From Caulobacter sp. (GTDB lineage: Bacteria > Pseudomonadota > Alphaproteobacteria > Caulobacterales > Caulobacteraceae), in assembly GCA_017745235.1 (NCBI GenBank), contig JAGHZU010000025.1, positions 1 through 60,163 on the forward strand: a stretch of DNA of 60,163 bases, in the 5' to 3' direction. A program made the translations under genes and the position numbers. The notes beneath the pieces are model-generated. The model saw nothing but the letters and a program-made list of their open reading frames with translations, had not been told where the DNA came from and ran no database searches. Shown here one piece after another: positions 35,426 to 44,156 of the stretch; position 1 is the stretch's first letter; every line of letters starts with the position of its first letter.

Positions 35426-35473
35426 CTTGCGCGCGTTCTTGCGGCGCGAAGGGAAAGCGATGAGGGTGCGGGC

Positions 35474-37204
35474 ATGATGCGTACCAAGCTTCTCGCCGTC
35501 CTTCTCAGCGCTTCGGCCCTGGCCGCCTGTTCCACCGCGCCACGACCCGATGGGCCCGTGCTGCGCGGCTCGGTGGCCAGCGATCCGGGCTGGGGCGGCG
35601 GTCGTTCGGCCTACGGCCAGTTTCTCGCCGGGCAGGCGGCCTTGCAGGGCGGCGCCAACCAGCAGGCGGCCGGCTATTTCAACGAAGCCCGAGAGCTGGA
35701 CGAGGACCCTGGCGTGCTGGCGGACCGCGCCTTCACGGCCTCGCTGCTGGCCGGCGACGTGCAGCGCGCCGCGGCCATCGCCCCGCGAGGTCCCGACAGC
35801 AACGAGGCCGTGCGCCGGCTGGCCGTGCTGACGCGGGTGGTTGACCTGCTGGCCGACGGCAAGGGCAAGGACGCCGAAGCCCTCCTCAAGTCCGACCCGC
35901 CGGGCTTCCCGCATCGGCCTGTTTCGGCCCTTCTGGGCCCGTGGCTGGCGGCCGCCGCCGGCGACGCCGAGGGCGCGATCGTGCGCCCCGAACTGCAGGG
36001 CGACCGTTTCGTCCAGTATTTCGGCCAGCTGGGCCAGGCCCGTCTGTTCGAGCGCGCCAAGCGTTATGACGAGGCTGAAACCGACTACAAGGCGCTGATG
36101 GCCCTGGACGCCGGGCGCGGGGTCTTCCTGGCCGACTACGGCGCCTTCCTGGAGCGCCGAAAGCGCCATGACGAGGCCGTGGCCCTGTACGACAGCGGCC
36201 TGGCCCGCGATCCCGACGACGCGACCCTGCTGACCGCGCGCGCCCGCGCCGCCGCCCGCGGACCCGCTCCGGCCATGCTGACCTACCGCCAGGGCGCGGC
36301 CCACGTCCTGCTGATCTGCGCCGCCAGCTTCGCCACCGAGCGCCAAAGCCAGTTCAGCCTGGCCTATCTGCGCCTGGCCCTGCGCCTGGACCCTAAGCGC
36401 GACGACGCCTGGCTGCTGGTCGGCGACCTCCTGGCCCAGGACGACGACGTGACCGGCGCCCGAGAGGCCTACGCCAAGACGCCCGTGGGTTCGCAACAAT
36501 ATGTGACGGCCCAGATGAAGCTGGCCTGGAGCTACCAGAGCGGCGGCGACAAGCCCCGCGCCCTGGCCATCGCCCAGAAGGTGGCGGCCGACGCGCCTCG
36601 CGATCGCGACGCCCAGATCGGCTACGCCGACATCCTGCGCGCGAACGAGCAATGGCAGCAGTCGGCGACCGTGCTGGACGGCCTGATCGCTGCGCAGGGC
36701 GACAAGCCCGACTGGCGCCTGCTCTACATGCGCGGCATGGCCCTCGAGCGCGCCAACCGCTGGCCGGACGCCGAGCGCGACCTGACGACCGCGCTCAAGC
36801 TCAATCCCGACGAGCCCGACCTGCTGAACTATCTGGGTTATTCCTGGATCGATCGCGGCGAACGCCTCCCCGAGGCCATCGCCATGGTCCAGAAAGCGGT
36901 CGACGCCAAGCCGCAGTCCGGGGCCATGCTCGACTCCCTGGGCTGGGGCTACTATCGGCAGGGCGATTACAAGACCGCCGTGGCCAAGCTGGAGCAGGCG
37001 GTCGAGCTGGAACCGGGCGACCCCGACATCAACGGCCACCTGGGCGACGCCTACTGGCGCGTCGGCCGCCAGGTCGAGGCCCGTTACCAGTGGCAGCGGG
37101 TGTTGAGCCTGGAGCCCGACGACAAGCAAAGAGCCGAGGCCGAATCCAAGCTGAAGAACGGCCTGGGGCCCTTGCCCGCCCGCGTGGCGCAGTCCGCAGG
37201 CTAG
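35474..37204 (+). CDS. TPR-repeat lipoprotein
   Basis: A protein of 576 residues with a lipoprotein signal (LLSASALAAC; lipobox Cys about residue 19) and many tetratricopeptide repeats through to the C-terminus. Examples are RYDEAETDYKALMALD, PDAERDLTTALKLNPDEPDLLNYLGYSW and QGDYKTAVAKLEQAVELEPGDPDINGHLGDAYW. It is probably an outer-membrane-anchored scaffold. I chose the first of two adjacent ATG codons (35474). ispE lies ~100 bases downstream on the same strand. It resembles large alphaproteobacterial TPR lipoproteins of unknown partner. Confidence 0.9.
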   Translation: MMRTKLLAVLLSASALAACSTAPRPDGPVLRGSVASDPGWGGGRSAYGQFLAGQAALQGGANQQAAGYFNEARELDEDPGVLADRAFTASLLAGDVQRAAAIAPRGPDSNEAVRRLAVLTRVVDLLADGKGKDAEALLKSDPPGFPHRPVSALLGPWLAAAAGDAEGAIVRPELQGDRFVQYFGQLGQARLFERAKRYDEAETDYKALMALDAGRGVFLADYGAFLERRKRHDEAVALYDSGLARDPDDATLLTARARAAARGPAPAMLTYRQGAAHVLLICAASFATERQSQFSLAYLRLALRLDPKRDDAWLLVGDLLAQDDDVTGAREAYAKTPVGSQQYVTAQMKLAWSYQSGGDKPRALAIAQKVAADAPRDRDAQIGYADILRANEQWQQSATVLDGLIAAQGDKPDWRLLYMRGMALERANRWPDAERDLTTALKLNPDEPDLLNYLGYSWIDRGERLPEAIAMVQKAVDAKPQSGAMLDSLGWGYYRQGDYKTAVAKLEQAVELEPGDPDINGHLGDAYWRVGRQVEARYQWQRVLSLEPDDKQRAEAESKLKNGLGPLPARVAQSAG

Positions 37205-37306
37205 GTCCGCGGCTCGAAGTCCTTCGGTGCTCCAGCTTGGTGTGGCGTGTCTTCGTCGGCGCGGTTAAATCGACCCGATGATTTCCGCTTGCGACAGGGC
37301 CTGACC

Positions 37307-38188
37307 ATGCGCCTCGACGCCTTTGCTCCAGCCAAGGTCAATCTGTTCCTGCACGTCGGCGGACCCGACCACGAGGGCTATCACCCCATCTCCAGCCTGA
37401 TGGTGTTCGCCGACGTCGGTGATCGCGTCAGCGTGCAGGCGTCCGACGCTCCCAGCTTCGAGGCCACGGGGCGGTTCGGTGACGGCGTACCGGTCGACGA
37501 TGGCAACCTGGTCGTCCGCGCCGCCAAGGCGTTGTGCGCACGCCTGGGCGGGCCTGTGCCGCCGTTTCGCCTGATCCTGGACAAGGCCCTGCCGATCGCC
37601 GCCGGCCTGGGTGGCGGCTCCAGCGACGCGGGTGCGGTCCTGCGGCTGCTGCGCGAGGCGCTTGGCGCCAATCTTTCCGACGACGAACTGGAAGCCGTGG
37701 CCGGCGGCCTGGGCGCCGACGGCGCGGCTTGCCTGTGGGGCGCGCCGGTCTTGGCCGAGGGCAGGGGAGAGCGCCTGTCGCCCGCGCCAGCCTTGCCCGA
37801 GCTGCACGCCGTGCTGGTCAATCCGCTGGTTCCGTCGCCCACCGGGGCGGTCTATCGCGCCTACGACGCCGCCGTCGCGCCCGAAGGTGAGGCGCCGCCG
37901 CCGATGGTGGAAGGGTTGGAGAGCGCCGAGGAGGTCTGCGCCTGGCTGGCCACGTTCACCCGGAACGACCTGCAAGCCCCGGCCGTGGCGCTGGAACCCC
38001 GTATCGGCGAGGTCATCGACCTCTTGGCGAGCGAGCCCGAGGTCTTGTTGGCCAGAATGTCCGGCTCGGGCGCGACCTGCTTCGCCCTCTGCGCCGGCGA
38101 CATCGAGGCCGAGGGCCTGGCCGAACGGCTGGAGCGTATGCGGCCCGACTGGTGGGTGCGCCGCTGCCGCCTGGGCGGACCGTTCTAG
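37307..38188 (+). CDS. ispE: 4-diphosphocytidyl-2-C-methyl-D-erythritol kinase
   Basis: A protein of 293 residues of the GHMP kinase family. It has the substrate-binding start FAPAKVNLFLHV, the ATP loop LPIAAGLGGGSSDAGAVLRLL and the C-terminal motif LARMSGSGATCFAL. It phosphorylates CDP-methylerythritol in the MEP pathway for isoprenoids. I chose the ATG at 37307 (MRLDAFAPAKVN) because similarity begins there. It converges on amtB, with a strong terminator between. Confidence 0.95.
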   Translation: MRLDAFAPAKVNLFLHVGGPDHEGYHPISSLMVFADVGDRVSVQASDAPSFEATGRFGDGVPVDDGNLVVRAAKALCARLGGPVPPFRLILDKALPIAAGLGGGSSDAGAVLRLLREALGANLSDDELEAVAGGLGADGAACLWGAPVLAEGRGERLSPAPALPELHAVLVNPLVPSPTGAVYRAYDAAVAPEGEAPPPMVEGLESAEEVCAWLATFTRNDLQAPAVALEPRIGEVIDLLASEPEVLLARMSGSGATCFALCAGDIEAEGLAERLERMRPDWWVRRCRLGGPF

Positions 38189-38257
38189 GGACGGTCTCCT
38201 CGGCCGCTTCGCGGGAACCTCCTGGTCCCGGTTGTTAGCGGCTCCGTTCCACCAAAG

Positions 38258-38288
38258 AAAAAGGCCCGGGAGCCGAAGCTCCCGGGCC
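38258..38288 (-). terminator. Rho-independent terminator of the glnK-amtB operon
   Basis: GGCCCGGGAGC and GCTCCCGGGCC form a perfect 11-bp stem closed by a TTCG loop on the minus strand, followed by five T. It begins 27 bases past the amtB stop. Confidence 0.92.
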
Positions 38289-38315
38289 CTTGTTTGGACC
38301 GACCTACGTCCAGCC

Positions 38316-39845
38316 TTAGCTGTGGTAGGCGCGTTCGCCGTGTTCGGAGATGTCCAGGCCTTCCTCTTCGGCTTCCGGCGAAGCCTTCAGGCCGATGATC
38401 AGCTTGATCACGAAGAAGACGATCAGCGAGGCCACCAGCGACCACACGATGGTGACGCCGACGCCCTTCAGTTGGGCCAGGACCTGGCCGCCGAGGTTGT
38501 AGACGGCGTTGTCGCAGGTCGAGATGTCGCCGTCCTTGGCGCAGCTGGTGTAGTCGACGATGCCGGCGCCGCCCCAGGCGGGGTTGACCAGCAGGCCGGT
38601 GCCGATCGCGCCGACGATGCCGCCGATGCCGTGGATGCCGAAGGCGTCCAGGCTGTCGTCGTACTTGAAGGTGTTCTTCACGACCGAGCAGAAGAAGATG
38701 CAGATCGGCGAGACCACCAGGCCCAGGATCACCGAACCCATCGGACCGGCGAAGCCGGCGGCGGGGGTGACGGCGACCAGGCCGGCGACGATGCCCGAAG
38801 CCAGGCCCAGGGCCGACGGCTTCTTGCGGGTGACCCACTCCACCGTGATCCACGACAGGCCGGCGGCCGCGGTGGCGACGAAGGTGTTGATCATGGCCAG
38901 CGAGGCGTAACCGTTCGATTCCAGGTTCGAGCCGGCGTTGAAGCCGAACCAACCCACCCACAGCAGGCCGGCGCCGACCAGGGTCAGGGTCAGGGAGTGC
39001 GGAGGCATCGGTTCTTTGCCGTAGCCTTGGCGCTTGCCCAGGATCAGGGCGCCGACCAGGGCGGCGATACCGGCGTTGATGTGCACCACGGTGCCGCCGG
39101 CGAAGTCCAGGGCGCCGAAGCCCCAGATCAGGCCCGATTTGATCGGCGCGGTCGGAGCCGTGGCGATCGCGTCAGGACCCGGCCACCACCAGACCATGTG
39201 GGCCATCGGGTAGTACGACAGCAGCGGCCACAGGATGGCGAAGGCGACAATGGCGGCGAACTTCATGCGCTCGACCAGCGAGCCCACCACGAGGGCGGCG
39301 GTGATGGCCGCGAAGGTCGACTGGAACGAGATGAAGGTGAACTCGGGGATCACCACGCCGGTCGAGAACGTCGCCACGTTGCTGGACGGCGTCACGCCGT
39401 TCAGGAACACCCGTCCCAGGCCGCCCACGAAGGTGTCCCAGCTGCCGCCGTCGGAGAAGGCGAAGCTGTAGCCCCACAGGACCCACGCCACGAAGCCGAT
39501 CAGGGCCACGGTCGAGACCTGCATCATGACCGACAGCATGTTCTTGGCGCGCACCAGGCCGCCGTAGAACAGGGCCAGGCCCGGGATGATCATCAGCAGC
39601 ACCAGCAGGGCCGAGGTCAGCATCCACGCGTTGTCGCCCTTGTCGTTCTTGTCGACGATGGCGGGCGCGGCGGCCGGGGCGGGAGCAGGCGTGGCGGCGG
39701 GCGCCGGGGCCGGAGTCGTGGCGGCCGGCGCGGCGGCGGCCGGCGCAGGCGCGGCCTCCTGCGCGAAGGCGACGGCGCCCAGCGGGGCCCCCGCCAGCGT
39801 CGCGGCGAGCATGAGCCCGGCCAGCGGTTTGAATGTCAGTTTCAT
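38316..39845 (-). CDS. amtB: Ammonium transporter AmtB with long Ala/Pro N-terminal linker
   Basis: A protein of 509 residues. A signal peptide (cleaved near AFA-Q) is followed by ~45 residues of Ala/Pro/Thr-rich sequence, then an 11-helix Amt channel. Family motifs include AWMLTSALLVLLMIIPGLALFYGGL, DFAGGTVVHINAG and DAFGIHGIGGIVGAI, the last two carrying the conserved pore histidines. It conducts ammonium or ammonia across the inner membrane. It is preceded by glnK, whose product gates the channel. It is longer than E. coli AmtB (428) because of the linker and end loops. Confidence 0.95.
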   Translation of the reverse strand: MKLTFKPLAGLMLAATLAGAPLGAVAFAQEAAPAPAAAAPAATTPAPAPAATPAPAPAAAPAIVDKNDKGDNAWMLTSALLVLLMIIPGLALFYGGLVRAKNMLSVMMQVSTVALIGFVAWVLWGYSFAFSDGGSWDTFVGGLGRVFLNGVTPSSNVATFSTGVVIPEFTFISFQSTFAAITAALVVGSLVERMKFAAIVAFAILWPLLSYYPMAHMVWWWPGPDAIATAPTAPIKSGLIWGFGALDFAGGTVVHINAGIAALVGALILGKRQGYGKEPMPPHSLTLTLVGAGLLWVGWFGFNAGSNLESNGYASLAMINTFVATAAAGLSWITVEWVTRKKPSALGLASGIVAGLVAVTPAAGFAGPMGSVILGLVVSPICIFFCSVVKNTFKYDDSLDAFGIHGIGGIVGAIGTGLLVNPAWGGAGIVDYTSCAKDGDISTCDNAVYNLGGQVLAQLKGVGVTIVWSLVASLIVFFVIKLIIGLKASPEAEEEGLDISEHGERAYHS

Positions 39846-39872
39846 CGTCGGTATCCCCTTTTCCCCGATGAC

Positions 39873-40211
39873 TTACAGAGCAGCCGGGCCGGTCTCGCCG
39901 GTCCGGATGCGCACGGCTTCCTCGACATTGAGGACGAAGATCTTGCCGTCGCCGATCTTGCCGGTGGCCGCGGCGGCCTTGACGGCCTCGACGGCCTTGG
40001 CGGCCGAGGCGTCATCGACCACGGCTTCCAGCTTCACCTTGGGCACGAAGTTCACTTGATACTCCGCGCCGCGATAGATCTCGGTCTGGCCCTTCTGGCG
40101 TCCGTAGCCCTTGACCTCGGACACGGTCAGACCCTCGACGCCCGCGGCGACGAGGGCTTCGCGGACCTCGTCGAGCTTGAAGGGTTTGACGATCGCTATG
40201 ATCAGTTTCAT
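39873..40211 (-). CDS. glnK: PII nitrogen regulatory protein GlnK
   Basis: A protein of 112 residues, the canonical PII length. It has MKLIIAIVKPFKLDEVREAL, the T-loop GYGRQKGQTEIYRGAEYQVNF with the uridylylated Tyr51, and GKIGDGKIFVLNVEEAVRIRTGE at the end. It senses ATP/ADP, 2-oxoglutarate and (by uridylylation) glutamine, and blocks AmtB when nitrogen is plentiful. It is named glnK rather than glnB because amtB follows 27 bases downstream. The open frame extends upstream without family signal. I see no clear sigma-54 or NtrC site upstream. Confidence 0.95.
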   Translation of the reverse strand: MKLIIAIVKPFKLDEVREALVAAGVEGLTVSEVKGYGRQKGQTEIYRGAEYQVNFVPKVKLEAVVDDASAAKAVEAVKAAAATGKIGDGKIFVLNVEEAVRIRTGETGPAAL

Positions 40212-40664
40212 CCGCCTTGCTCCAACCCGCGGACCGCGGGCCCCCTTGAAATGGTTCTGAGAGCGCGTTGATCGCTCGCGCCGCGACGCCGTCCGAAACG
40301 GACAGCGCCGTTTCCCCGGCTCGTTCACGCTATCGGCCGCGTTTGCTGGCGTGCGGCGACGGCTTGGGGAATTGTAGGCGAAAGGGTTTCGGCGCCTCAA
40401 ATTTAAGCATCGAGCCTCGTTGACGCCCAAGCGACGGGCGTTTTGGCCGTCGGCAGGGCGGCTGCTCGGTCGTGTCGCGGTTCGCCTGGGATCGGCGCCG
40501 TCATCCCCGACTCCTCCTGAGATCCGCATGCCGCCGTTCCGACCAGGTTCGCCTGTGGCCGTGCTCGTCTGAGCAGATGTCGGGCCTTCTTCAGGTGACG
40601 CTTGGAACACGGCGGGGACTTCAAGCGCTGTGCAGCATGGATTTCCTTAACAAGGACCAAGCCC
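40212..40664. other. Gene-free divergent interval between glnK and a small secreted-protein gene
   Basis: 453 bases with no convincing coding frame. The promoter of glnK should lie here, but I found no -24/-12 GG-GC sigma-54 pair on the minus strand. A weak hairpin (ACGCCC/GGGCGT, 40423-40441) followed by TTT on the plus strand could end a short transcript. The stretch near 40390-40410 is more AT-rich than the rest. Confidence 0.5.
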
Positions 40665-41033
40665 ATGCTCGCTCGTATCGCTATCGCCACCGCCGCCCTG
40701 GCCCTGACCTCCGGCGTCGCCCTGGCCCAGTCGACCCAGTCGACCGCCCCGGTGAACCCCGATCCGACGGCCGCCGCGCCCGCCGACCAGTCCATGCCCG
40801 CCGCCGACCCGGCCGCAGCCGCCGCCATGCCGGCCGCGCCCACCGGCACGGCTACGGACACGGCCGGCGTCGTTCCGACCTCGTCCATGCCGCCTGAACA
40901 GCAGGCGGGGCTCAAGGCCGGCGACCCGAACGTGGTTTCCAACCCGCCGGTCGCCGACACCCCTGAAAACCGCAAGCTCTACGGCAAGCCGCTGTCGAAC
41001 GCCGGCCGCCACACCGCCGCCAAGGGCAACTAG
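40665..41033 (+). CDS. Small secreted Ala/Pro-rich protein
   Basis: A protein of 122 residues with a signal peptide (MLARIAIATAALALTSGVALA). The mature part is low-complexity, rich in Ala, Pro and Thr, with no recognisable fold, and ends in VADTPENRKLYGKPLSNAGRHTAAKGN, its only clearly ordered-looking piece. The ATG at 40665 has AAGGA upstream. A strong terminator follows. It probably lies in the periplasm; the function is unknown. Confidence 0.75.
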   Translation: MLARIAIATAALALTSGVALAQSTQSTAPVNPDPTAAAPADQSMPAADPAAAAAMPAAPTGTATDTAGVVPTSSMPPEQQAGLKAGDPNVVSNPPVADTPENRKLYGKPLSNAGRHTAAKGN

Positions 41034-41067
41034 CGGCCTTTCCAGGTCCAACTTCGCTTGAAGCACC

Positions 41068-41100
41068 AGTCGGCGGGCCCTATGGTCCGCCGACTTTTTT
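41068..41100 (+). terminator. Rho-independent terminator just upstream of glyQ
   Basis: A 12-bp stem (AGTCGGCGGGCC with GGTCCGCCGACT, one G-U pair), a 4-base loop and six T. The last T is 19 bases before the glyQ start codon. Confidence 0.88.
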
Positions 41101-41119
41101 CTGGCCCTGTTCGGACCTC

Positions 41120-42019
41120 ATGCCTGCTGAGAAGCCCAAGTCTTTCCAAAGCCTGATCCTGACGCTCCATGATTACTGGAGCGCCCAGGGCTGCGTGATC
41201 CTGCAACCGCACGACGTCGAGGTGGGGGCGGGGACCCTGCACCCGGCCACCGTCCTGCGCGCCCTGGGCCCCAAGCCCTGGAACGCCGCCTACGTGCAAC
41301 CTTCGCGCCGCCCGGGCGACGGGCGCTACGGCGAGAACCCCAACCGCCTGCAGCACTATTACCAGTACCAGGTGATCCTGAAGCCGAACCCGCCCAACAT
41401 GCAGGACCTGTACCTGGGTTCGCTGGAGGCGATCGGCCTGGATCTGCGCACCCACGACATCCGCTTCGTCGAGGACGACTGGGAGAACCCGACCGTCGGC
41501 GCCTGGGGGCTGGGCTGGGAAGTCTGGTGCGACGGCATGGAAGTCAGCCAGTACACCTACTTCCAGCAGGTGGGCGGCCTGGACGTCAGCCCGGTCGCGG
41601 GCGAGCTGACCTATGGCCTGGAACGCCTGGCCATGTACGTGTTCGGCGTCGACAACGTCTACGACCTGCCGTTCAACGATCCCGACGCGCCTCTGGGTCA
41701 CCTGACCTATGGTGACGTCTTCCTCGAGAACGAGCGCCAGCAGTCGGAAGCCAATTTCCATGGCTACGACGTGGCCGTGCTCAAGCAGCAGTTCGAGCAG
41801 ATGGAGGAGCAGGTTCCGCTGATGCTGGACCGTTCCTACCAGGGGCGCTCCCTGGTCCTGCCCGCCTATGACATGGTCCTCAAGGCCAGCCACCTCTTCA
41901 ACCTGATGAACGCCCGTGGCGCGATCGCCGTCGCCGAGCGCGCCTCCTACATCGGCCGCATCCGCGACCTCTGTAAGATGTGCGCCCAGAAGTGGGTCGA
42001 GCAGCAGGAAGCCGCGTAA
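41120..42019 (+). CDS. glyQ: Glycine--tRNA ligase, alpha subunit
   Basis: A protein of 299 residues matching the alpha chain of the bacterial (alpha-beta)2 GlyRS. It has the class II start SFQSLILTLHDYWSAQGCVIL and the core HPATVLRALGPKPWNAAYVQPSRRPGDGRY, ending with KMCAQKWVEQQEAA. It carries the aminoacylation site. The beta chain gene begins 5 bases downstream, so the two form an operon. A terminator hairpin ends 19 bases before its start codon, leaving little room for a leader. Confidence 0.97.
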   Translation: MPAEKPKSFQSLILTLHDYWSAQGCVILQPHDVEVGAGTLHPATVLRALGPKPWNAAYVQPSRRPGDGRYGENPNRLQHYYQYQVILKPNPPNMQDLYLGSLEAIGLDLRTHDIRFVEDDWENPTVGAWGLGWEVWCDGMEVSQYTYFQQVGGLDVSPVAGELTYGLERLAMYVFGVDNVYDLPFNDPDAPLGHLTYGDVFLENERQQSEANFHGYDVAVLKQQFEQMEEQVPLMLDRSYQGRSLVLPAYDMVLKASHLFNLMNARGAIAVAERASYIGRIRDLCKMCAQKWVEQQEAA

Positions 42020-42024
42020 GTTAG

Positions 42025-44040
42025 ATGCCCCAGCTCCTTCTCGAACTGTTCTCCGAAGAGATCCCCGCCCGCATGCAGTCGGGCGCCGCGCGCGACCTGG
42101 AGCGCCTGGCGCGCGAGCACCTGGCCGCCGCCGGCTTCCTGCCCGAGGCCCTGAAGACCTTCGCCGGCCCGCGCCGCCTGACCCTGGTGGTCGAGGGTCT
42201 GCCCGCCGCCCAGGCCGACCGCAAGGAAGAGCTGAAGGGCCCGCGCGTCGGCGCGCCGCCCCAGGCCATGGAGGGTTTCCTGCGCAAGGCGGGCGTCACC
42301 CAGGACCAGCTGGTCGAGCAGAACGGCGTCTGGATGGCCTTCGTCGAGAAGAAGGGCCGCGCCACGCCCGAGATCGTCGCCGAGATGGTCGAGACCATCG
42401 TCCGCGCCTTCCCCTGGCCCAAGTCGATGACCTGGGGCTCGGGCAAGCTGCGCTGGGTGCGCCCGCTCAAGCGCATCCTCTGCGTCTTCGACCGCGAGAT
42501 CGTGCCCTTCGCCATCGAGGGGATCCAGAGCGGCGACGTCTCCGAGGGCCACCGCTTCATGCGCGTGGGCCGCGGCTGGGGCGGCCAGCCGTTCAAGGCG
42601 CGCGACTTCGACGAGTACCAGAAGGGCCTCCTCGACCACTTCGTCGTCCTGGACGTCGAGGAGCGCAAGGAACGCATCCTCGAAGGCTGCAAGACCCTGT
42701 GCTTCGCGCGGAACCTGGAACTGGTCGACGACATCGGCCTGCTGGAAGAGGTCGCCGGCCTCGCCGAATGGCCGACGCCGGTGCTTGGCGACATGGACCC
42801 GGCGTTCCTGGACCTGCCGGGCGAGGTGATCCGCACCTCGATGCGCACGCACCAGAAGTACTTCGCGGTCCGCGACCCCGCGACCGGCGGGTTGGCGCCG
42901 CATTTCATCACCATCGCCAACGTCCAGTCGGCCGACGGCGGCAAGGTGATCGCCGAGGGCAACGCCAAGGTCCTGTCCTCGCGCCTTTCGGACGCCCGGT
43001 TCTTCTGGGACGAGGACGTCAAGGTCGGCTTCAAGCCCTGGCTGGAGAAGCTGGAGGGCGTGACCTTCCACGCCAAGCTGGGGACCATGGCCCAACGCGT
43101 CGAGCGCATCGTCGCCCTGGCCGGTGAGATCGCGCCCCTGGTCGGCGCCGATCCCGAGAAGGCCAAGGAAGCCGCGCGCCTGGCCAAGGCGGACCTCGCC
43201 TCGCAGATGGTGGGAGAGTTCCCCGAACTGCAGGGCCTGATGGGCGGCTACTACGCCCGGACCTTCAAGATGGACGGCGAGATCGCTGACGCCATCCGCG
43301 ACCACTACAAACCGCAGGGTCCTTCTGACGCTGTCCCGACCGCGCCGCTGAGCGTGGCCGTGGCGCTGGCGGACAAGCTGGACACGCTGGTCGGCTTCTT
43401 CGCCATCGACGAGAAGCCGACGGGCTCGAAGGACCCGTTCGCGCTGCGGCGCGCGGCGTTGGGCGTGATCCGGATCATCCTGGAAAACGCCGTGCGCCTG
43501 CCGCTGTCGAAGTTTGGCCGCGAGGATCTCATCGCCTTCTTCGCCGACCGCCTGAAGGTCACCCTAAAAGACCAGGGCAAGCGCCACGATCTCGTCGACG
43601 CCGTGTTCGCCCTGGGCGACGACGACCTGGTGCGCATCGTCGCCCGGGTCGAGGCCCTGGACGGGTTCCTGAAGACCGACGACGGCAAGAACCTGCTGGC
43701 TGGCTACAAGCGCGCGTCCAACATCCTCAAGGCCGAGGAGAAGAAGGGCTGGAAGGGCGAGGGGGAAGCCGAGTTGCTTCCCAACGCTTCTGAACCCGAA
43801 GTCGCCCTGCACGACGCCCTGCGCCTGGTCCGCCAGCCGCTGGCCGCCGCCCTGGAGGCCGAGGACTTCACCGCCGCCATGCGTGAACTGGCCGGTCTGC
43901 GCGGACCGGTCGACGCCTTCCTGGACGGCGTGTTCGTCAATTCGGATGTGCCGGAAGAGCGCGACAGCCGCCTCAAGACCCTGGCCGCCGTGCGCGACGC
44001 CATGGGCCAGGTCGCCGATTTCTCGCAGATCGCGGGTTGA
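42025..44040 (+). CDS. glyS: Glycine--tRNA ligase, beta subunit
   Basis: A protein of 671 residues matching the beta chain. It has the N-terminal LLLELFSEEIPARMQ, the segment MRTHQKYFAVRD, the HD-like core (PLSVAVALADKLDTLVGFF; KPTGSKDPFALRRAALG), and a C-terminal anticodon-binding domain (FLDGVFVNSDVPEERDSRLKTLAAV). The subunit binds tRNA-Gly and is needed for activity with GlyQ. A 12-bp GC hairpin follows the stop. Confidence 0.97.
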   Translation: MPQLLLELFSEEIPARMQSGAARDLERLAREHLAAAGFLPEALKTFAGPRRLTLVVEGLPAAQADRKEELKGPRVGAPPQAMEGFLRKAGVTQDQLVEQNGVWMAFVEKKGRATPEIVAEMVETIVRAFPWPKSMTWGSGKLRWVRPLKRILCVFDREIVPFAIEGIQSGDVSEGHRFMRVGRGWGGQPFKARDFDEYQKGLLDHFVVLDVEERKERILEGCKTLCFARNLELVDDIGLLEEVAGLAEWPTPVLGDMDPAFLDLPGEVIRTSMRTHQKYFAVRDPATGGLAPHFITIANVQSADGGKVIAEGNAKVLSSRLSDARFFWDEDVKVGFKPWLEKLEGVTFHAKLGTMAQRVERIVALAGEIAPLVGADPEKAKEAARLAKADLASQMVGEFPELQGLMGGYYARTFKMDGEIADAIRDHYKPQGPSDAVPTAPLSVAVALADKLDTLVGFFAIDEKPTGSKDPFALRRAALGVIRIILENAVRLPLSKFGREDLIAFFADRLKVTLKDQGKRHDLVDAVFALGDDDLVRIVARVEALDGFLKTDDGKNLLAGYKRASNILKAEEKKGWKGEGEAELLPNASEPEVALHDALRLVRQPLAAALEAEDFTAAMRELAGLRGPVDAFLDGVFVNSDVPEERDSRLKTLAAVRDAMGQVADFSQIAG

Positions 44041-44047
44041 TCCTGCC

Positions 44048-44081
44048 GGTCGCGCGCGGGCCGTCGGGTCCGCGCGCGACC
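44048..44081 (+). terminator. Possible terminator hairpin after glyS
   Basis: GGTCGCGCGCGG and CCGCGCGCGACC form a perfect 12-bp stem with a 10-base loop. No T run follows, so this is a candidate only. Confidence 0.45.
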
Positions 44082-44156
44082 ACATGACCTAAGATTCATT
44101 TGAGCCGGCGTTCCTCGGCCTGTTTCCTGCCGCGACCAGCGGTGGGGAGCAGCGGC

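Noticed and set aside
37611..40271. 886-codon plus-strand open frame across ispE, amtB and glnK
   Set aside because: It overlaps three firmly recognised genes in other frames and its translation is repetitive Arg/Gly/Asp/His.
40212..40420. Expected sigma-54/NtrC promoter of glnK
   Set aside because: I could not find the GG-N10-GC pair at -24/-12 or NtrC palindromes on the minus strand.
40612..40640. GGAAC...CGCT resembling a SigT/EcfG promoter
   Set aside because: The -10 half does not match CGTT, and the spacing works only with a mismatch.
41041..41119. T-box-like leader for glyQS
   Set aside because: There is only one hairpin and no specifier or T-box sequence; T-boxes are not expected in this group.
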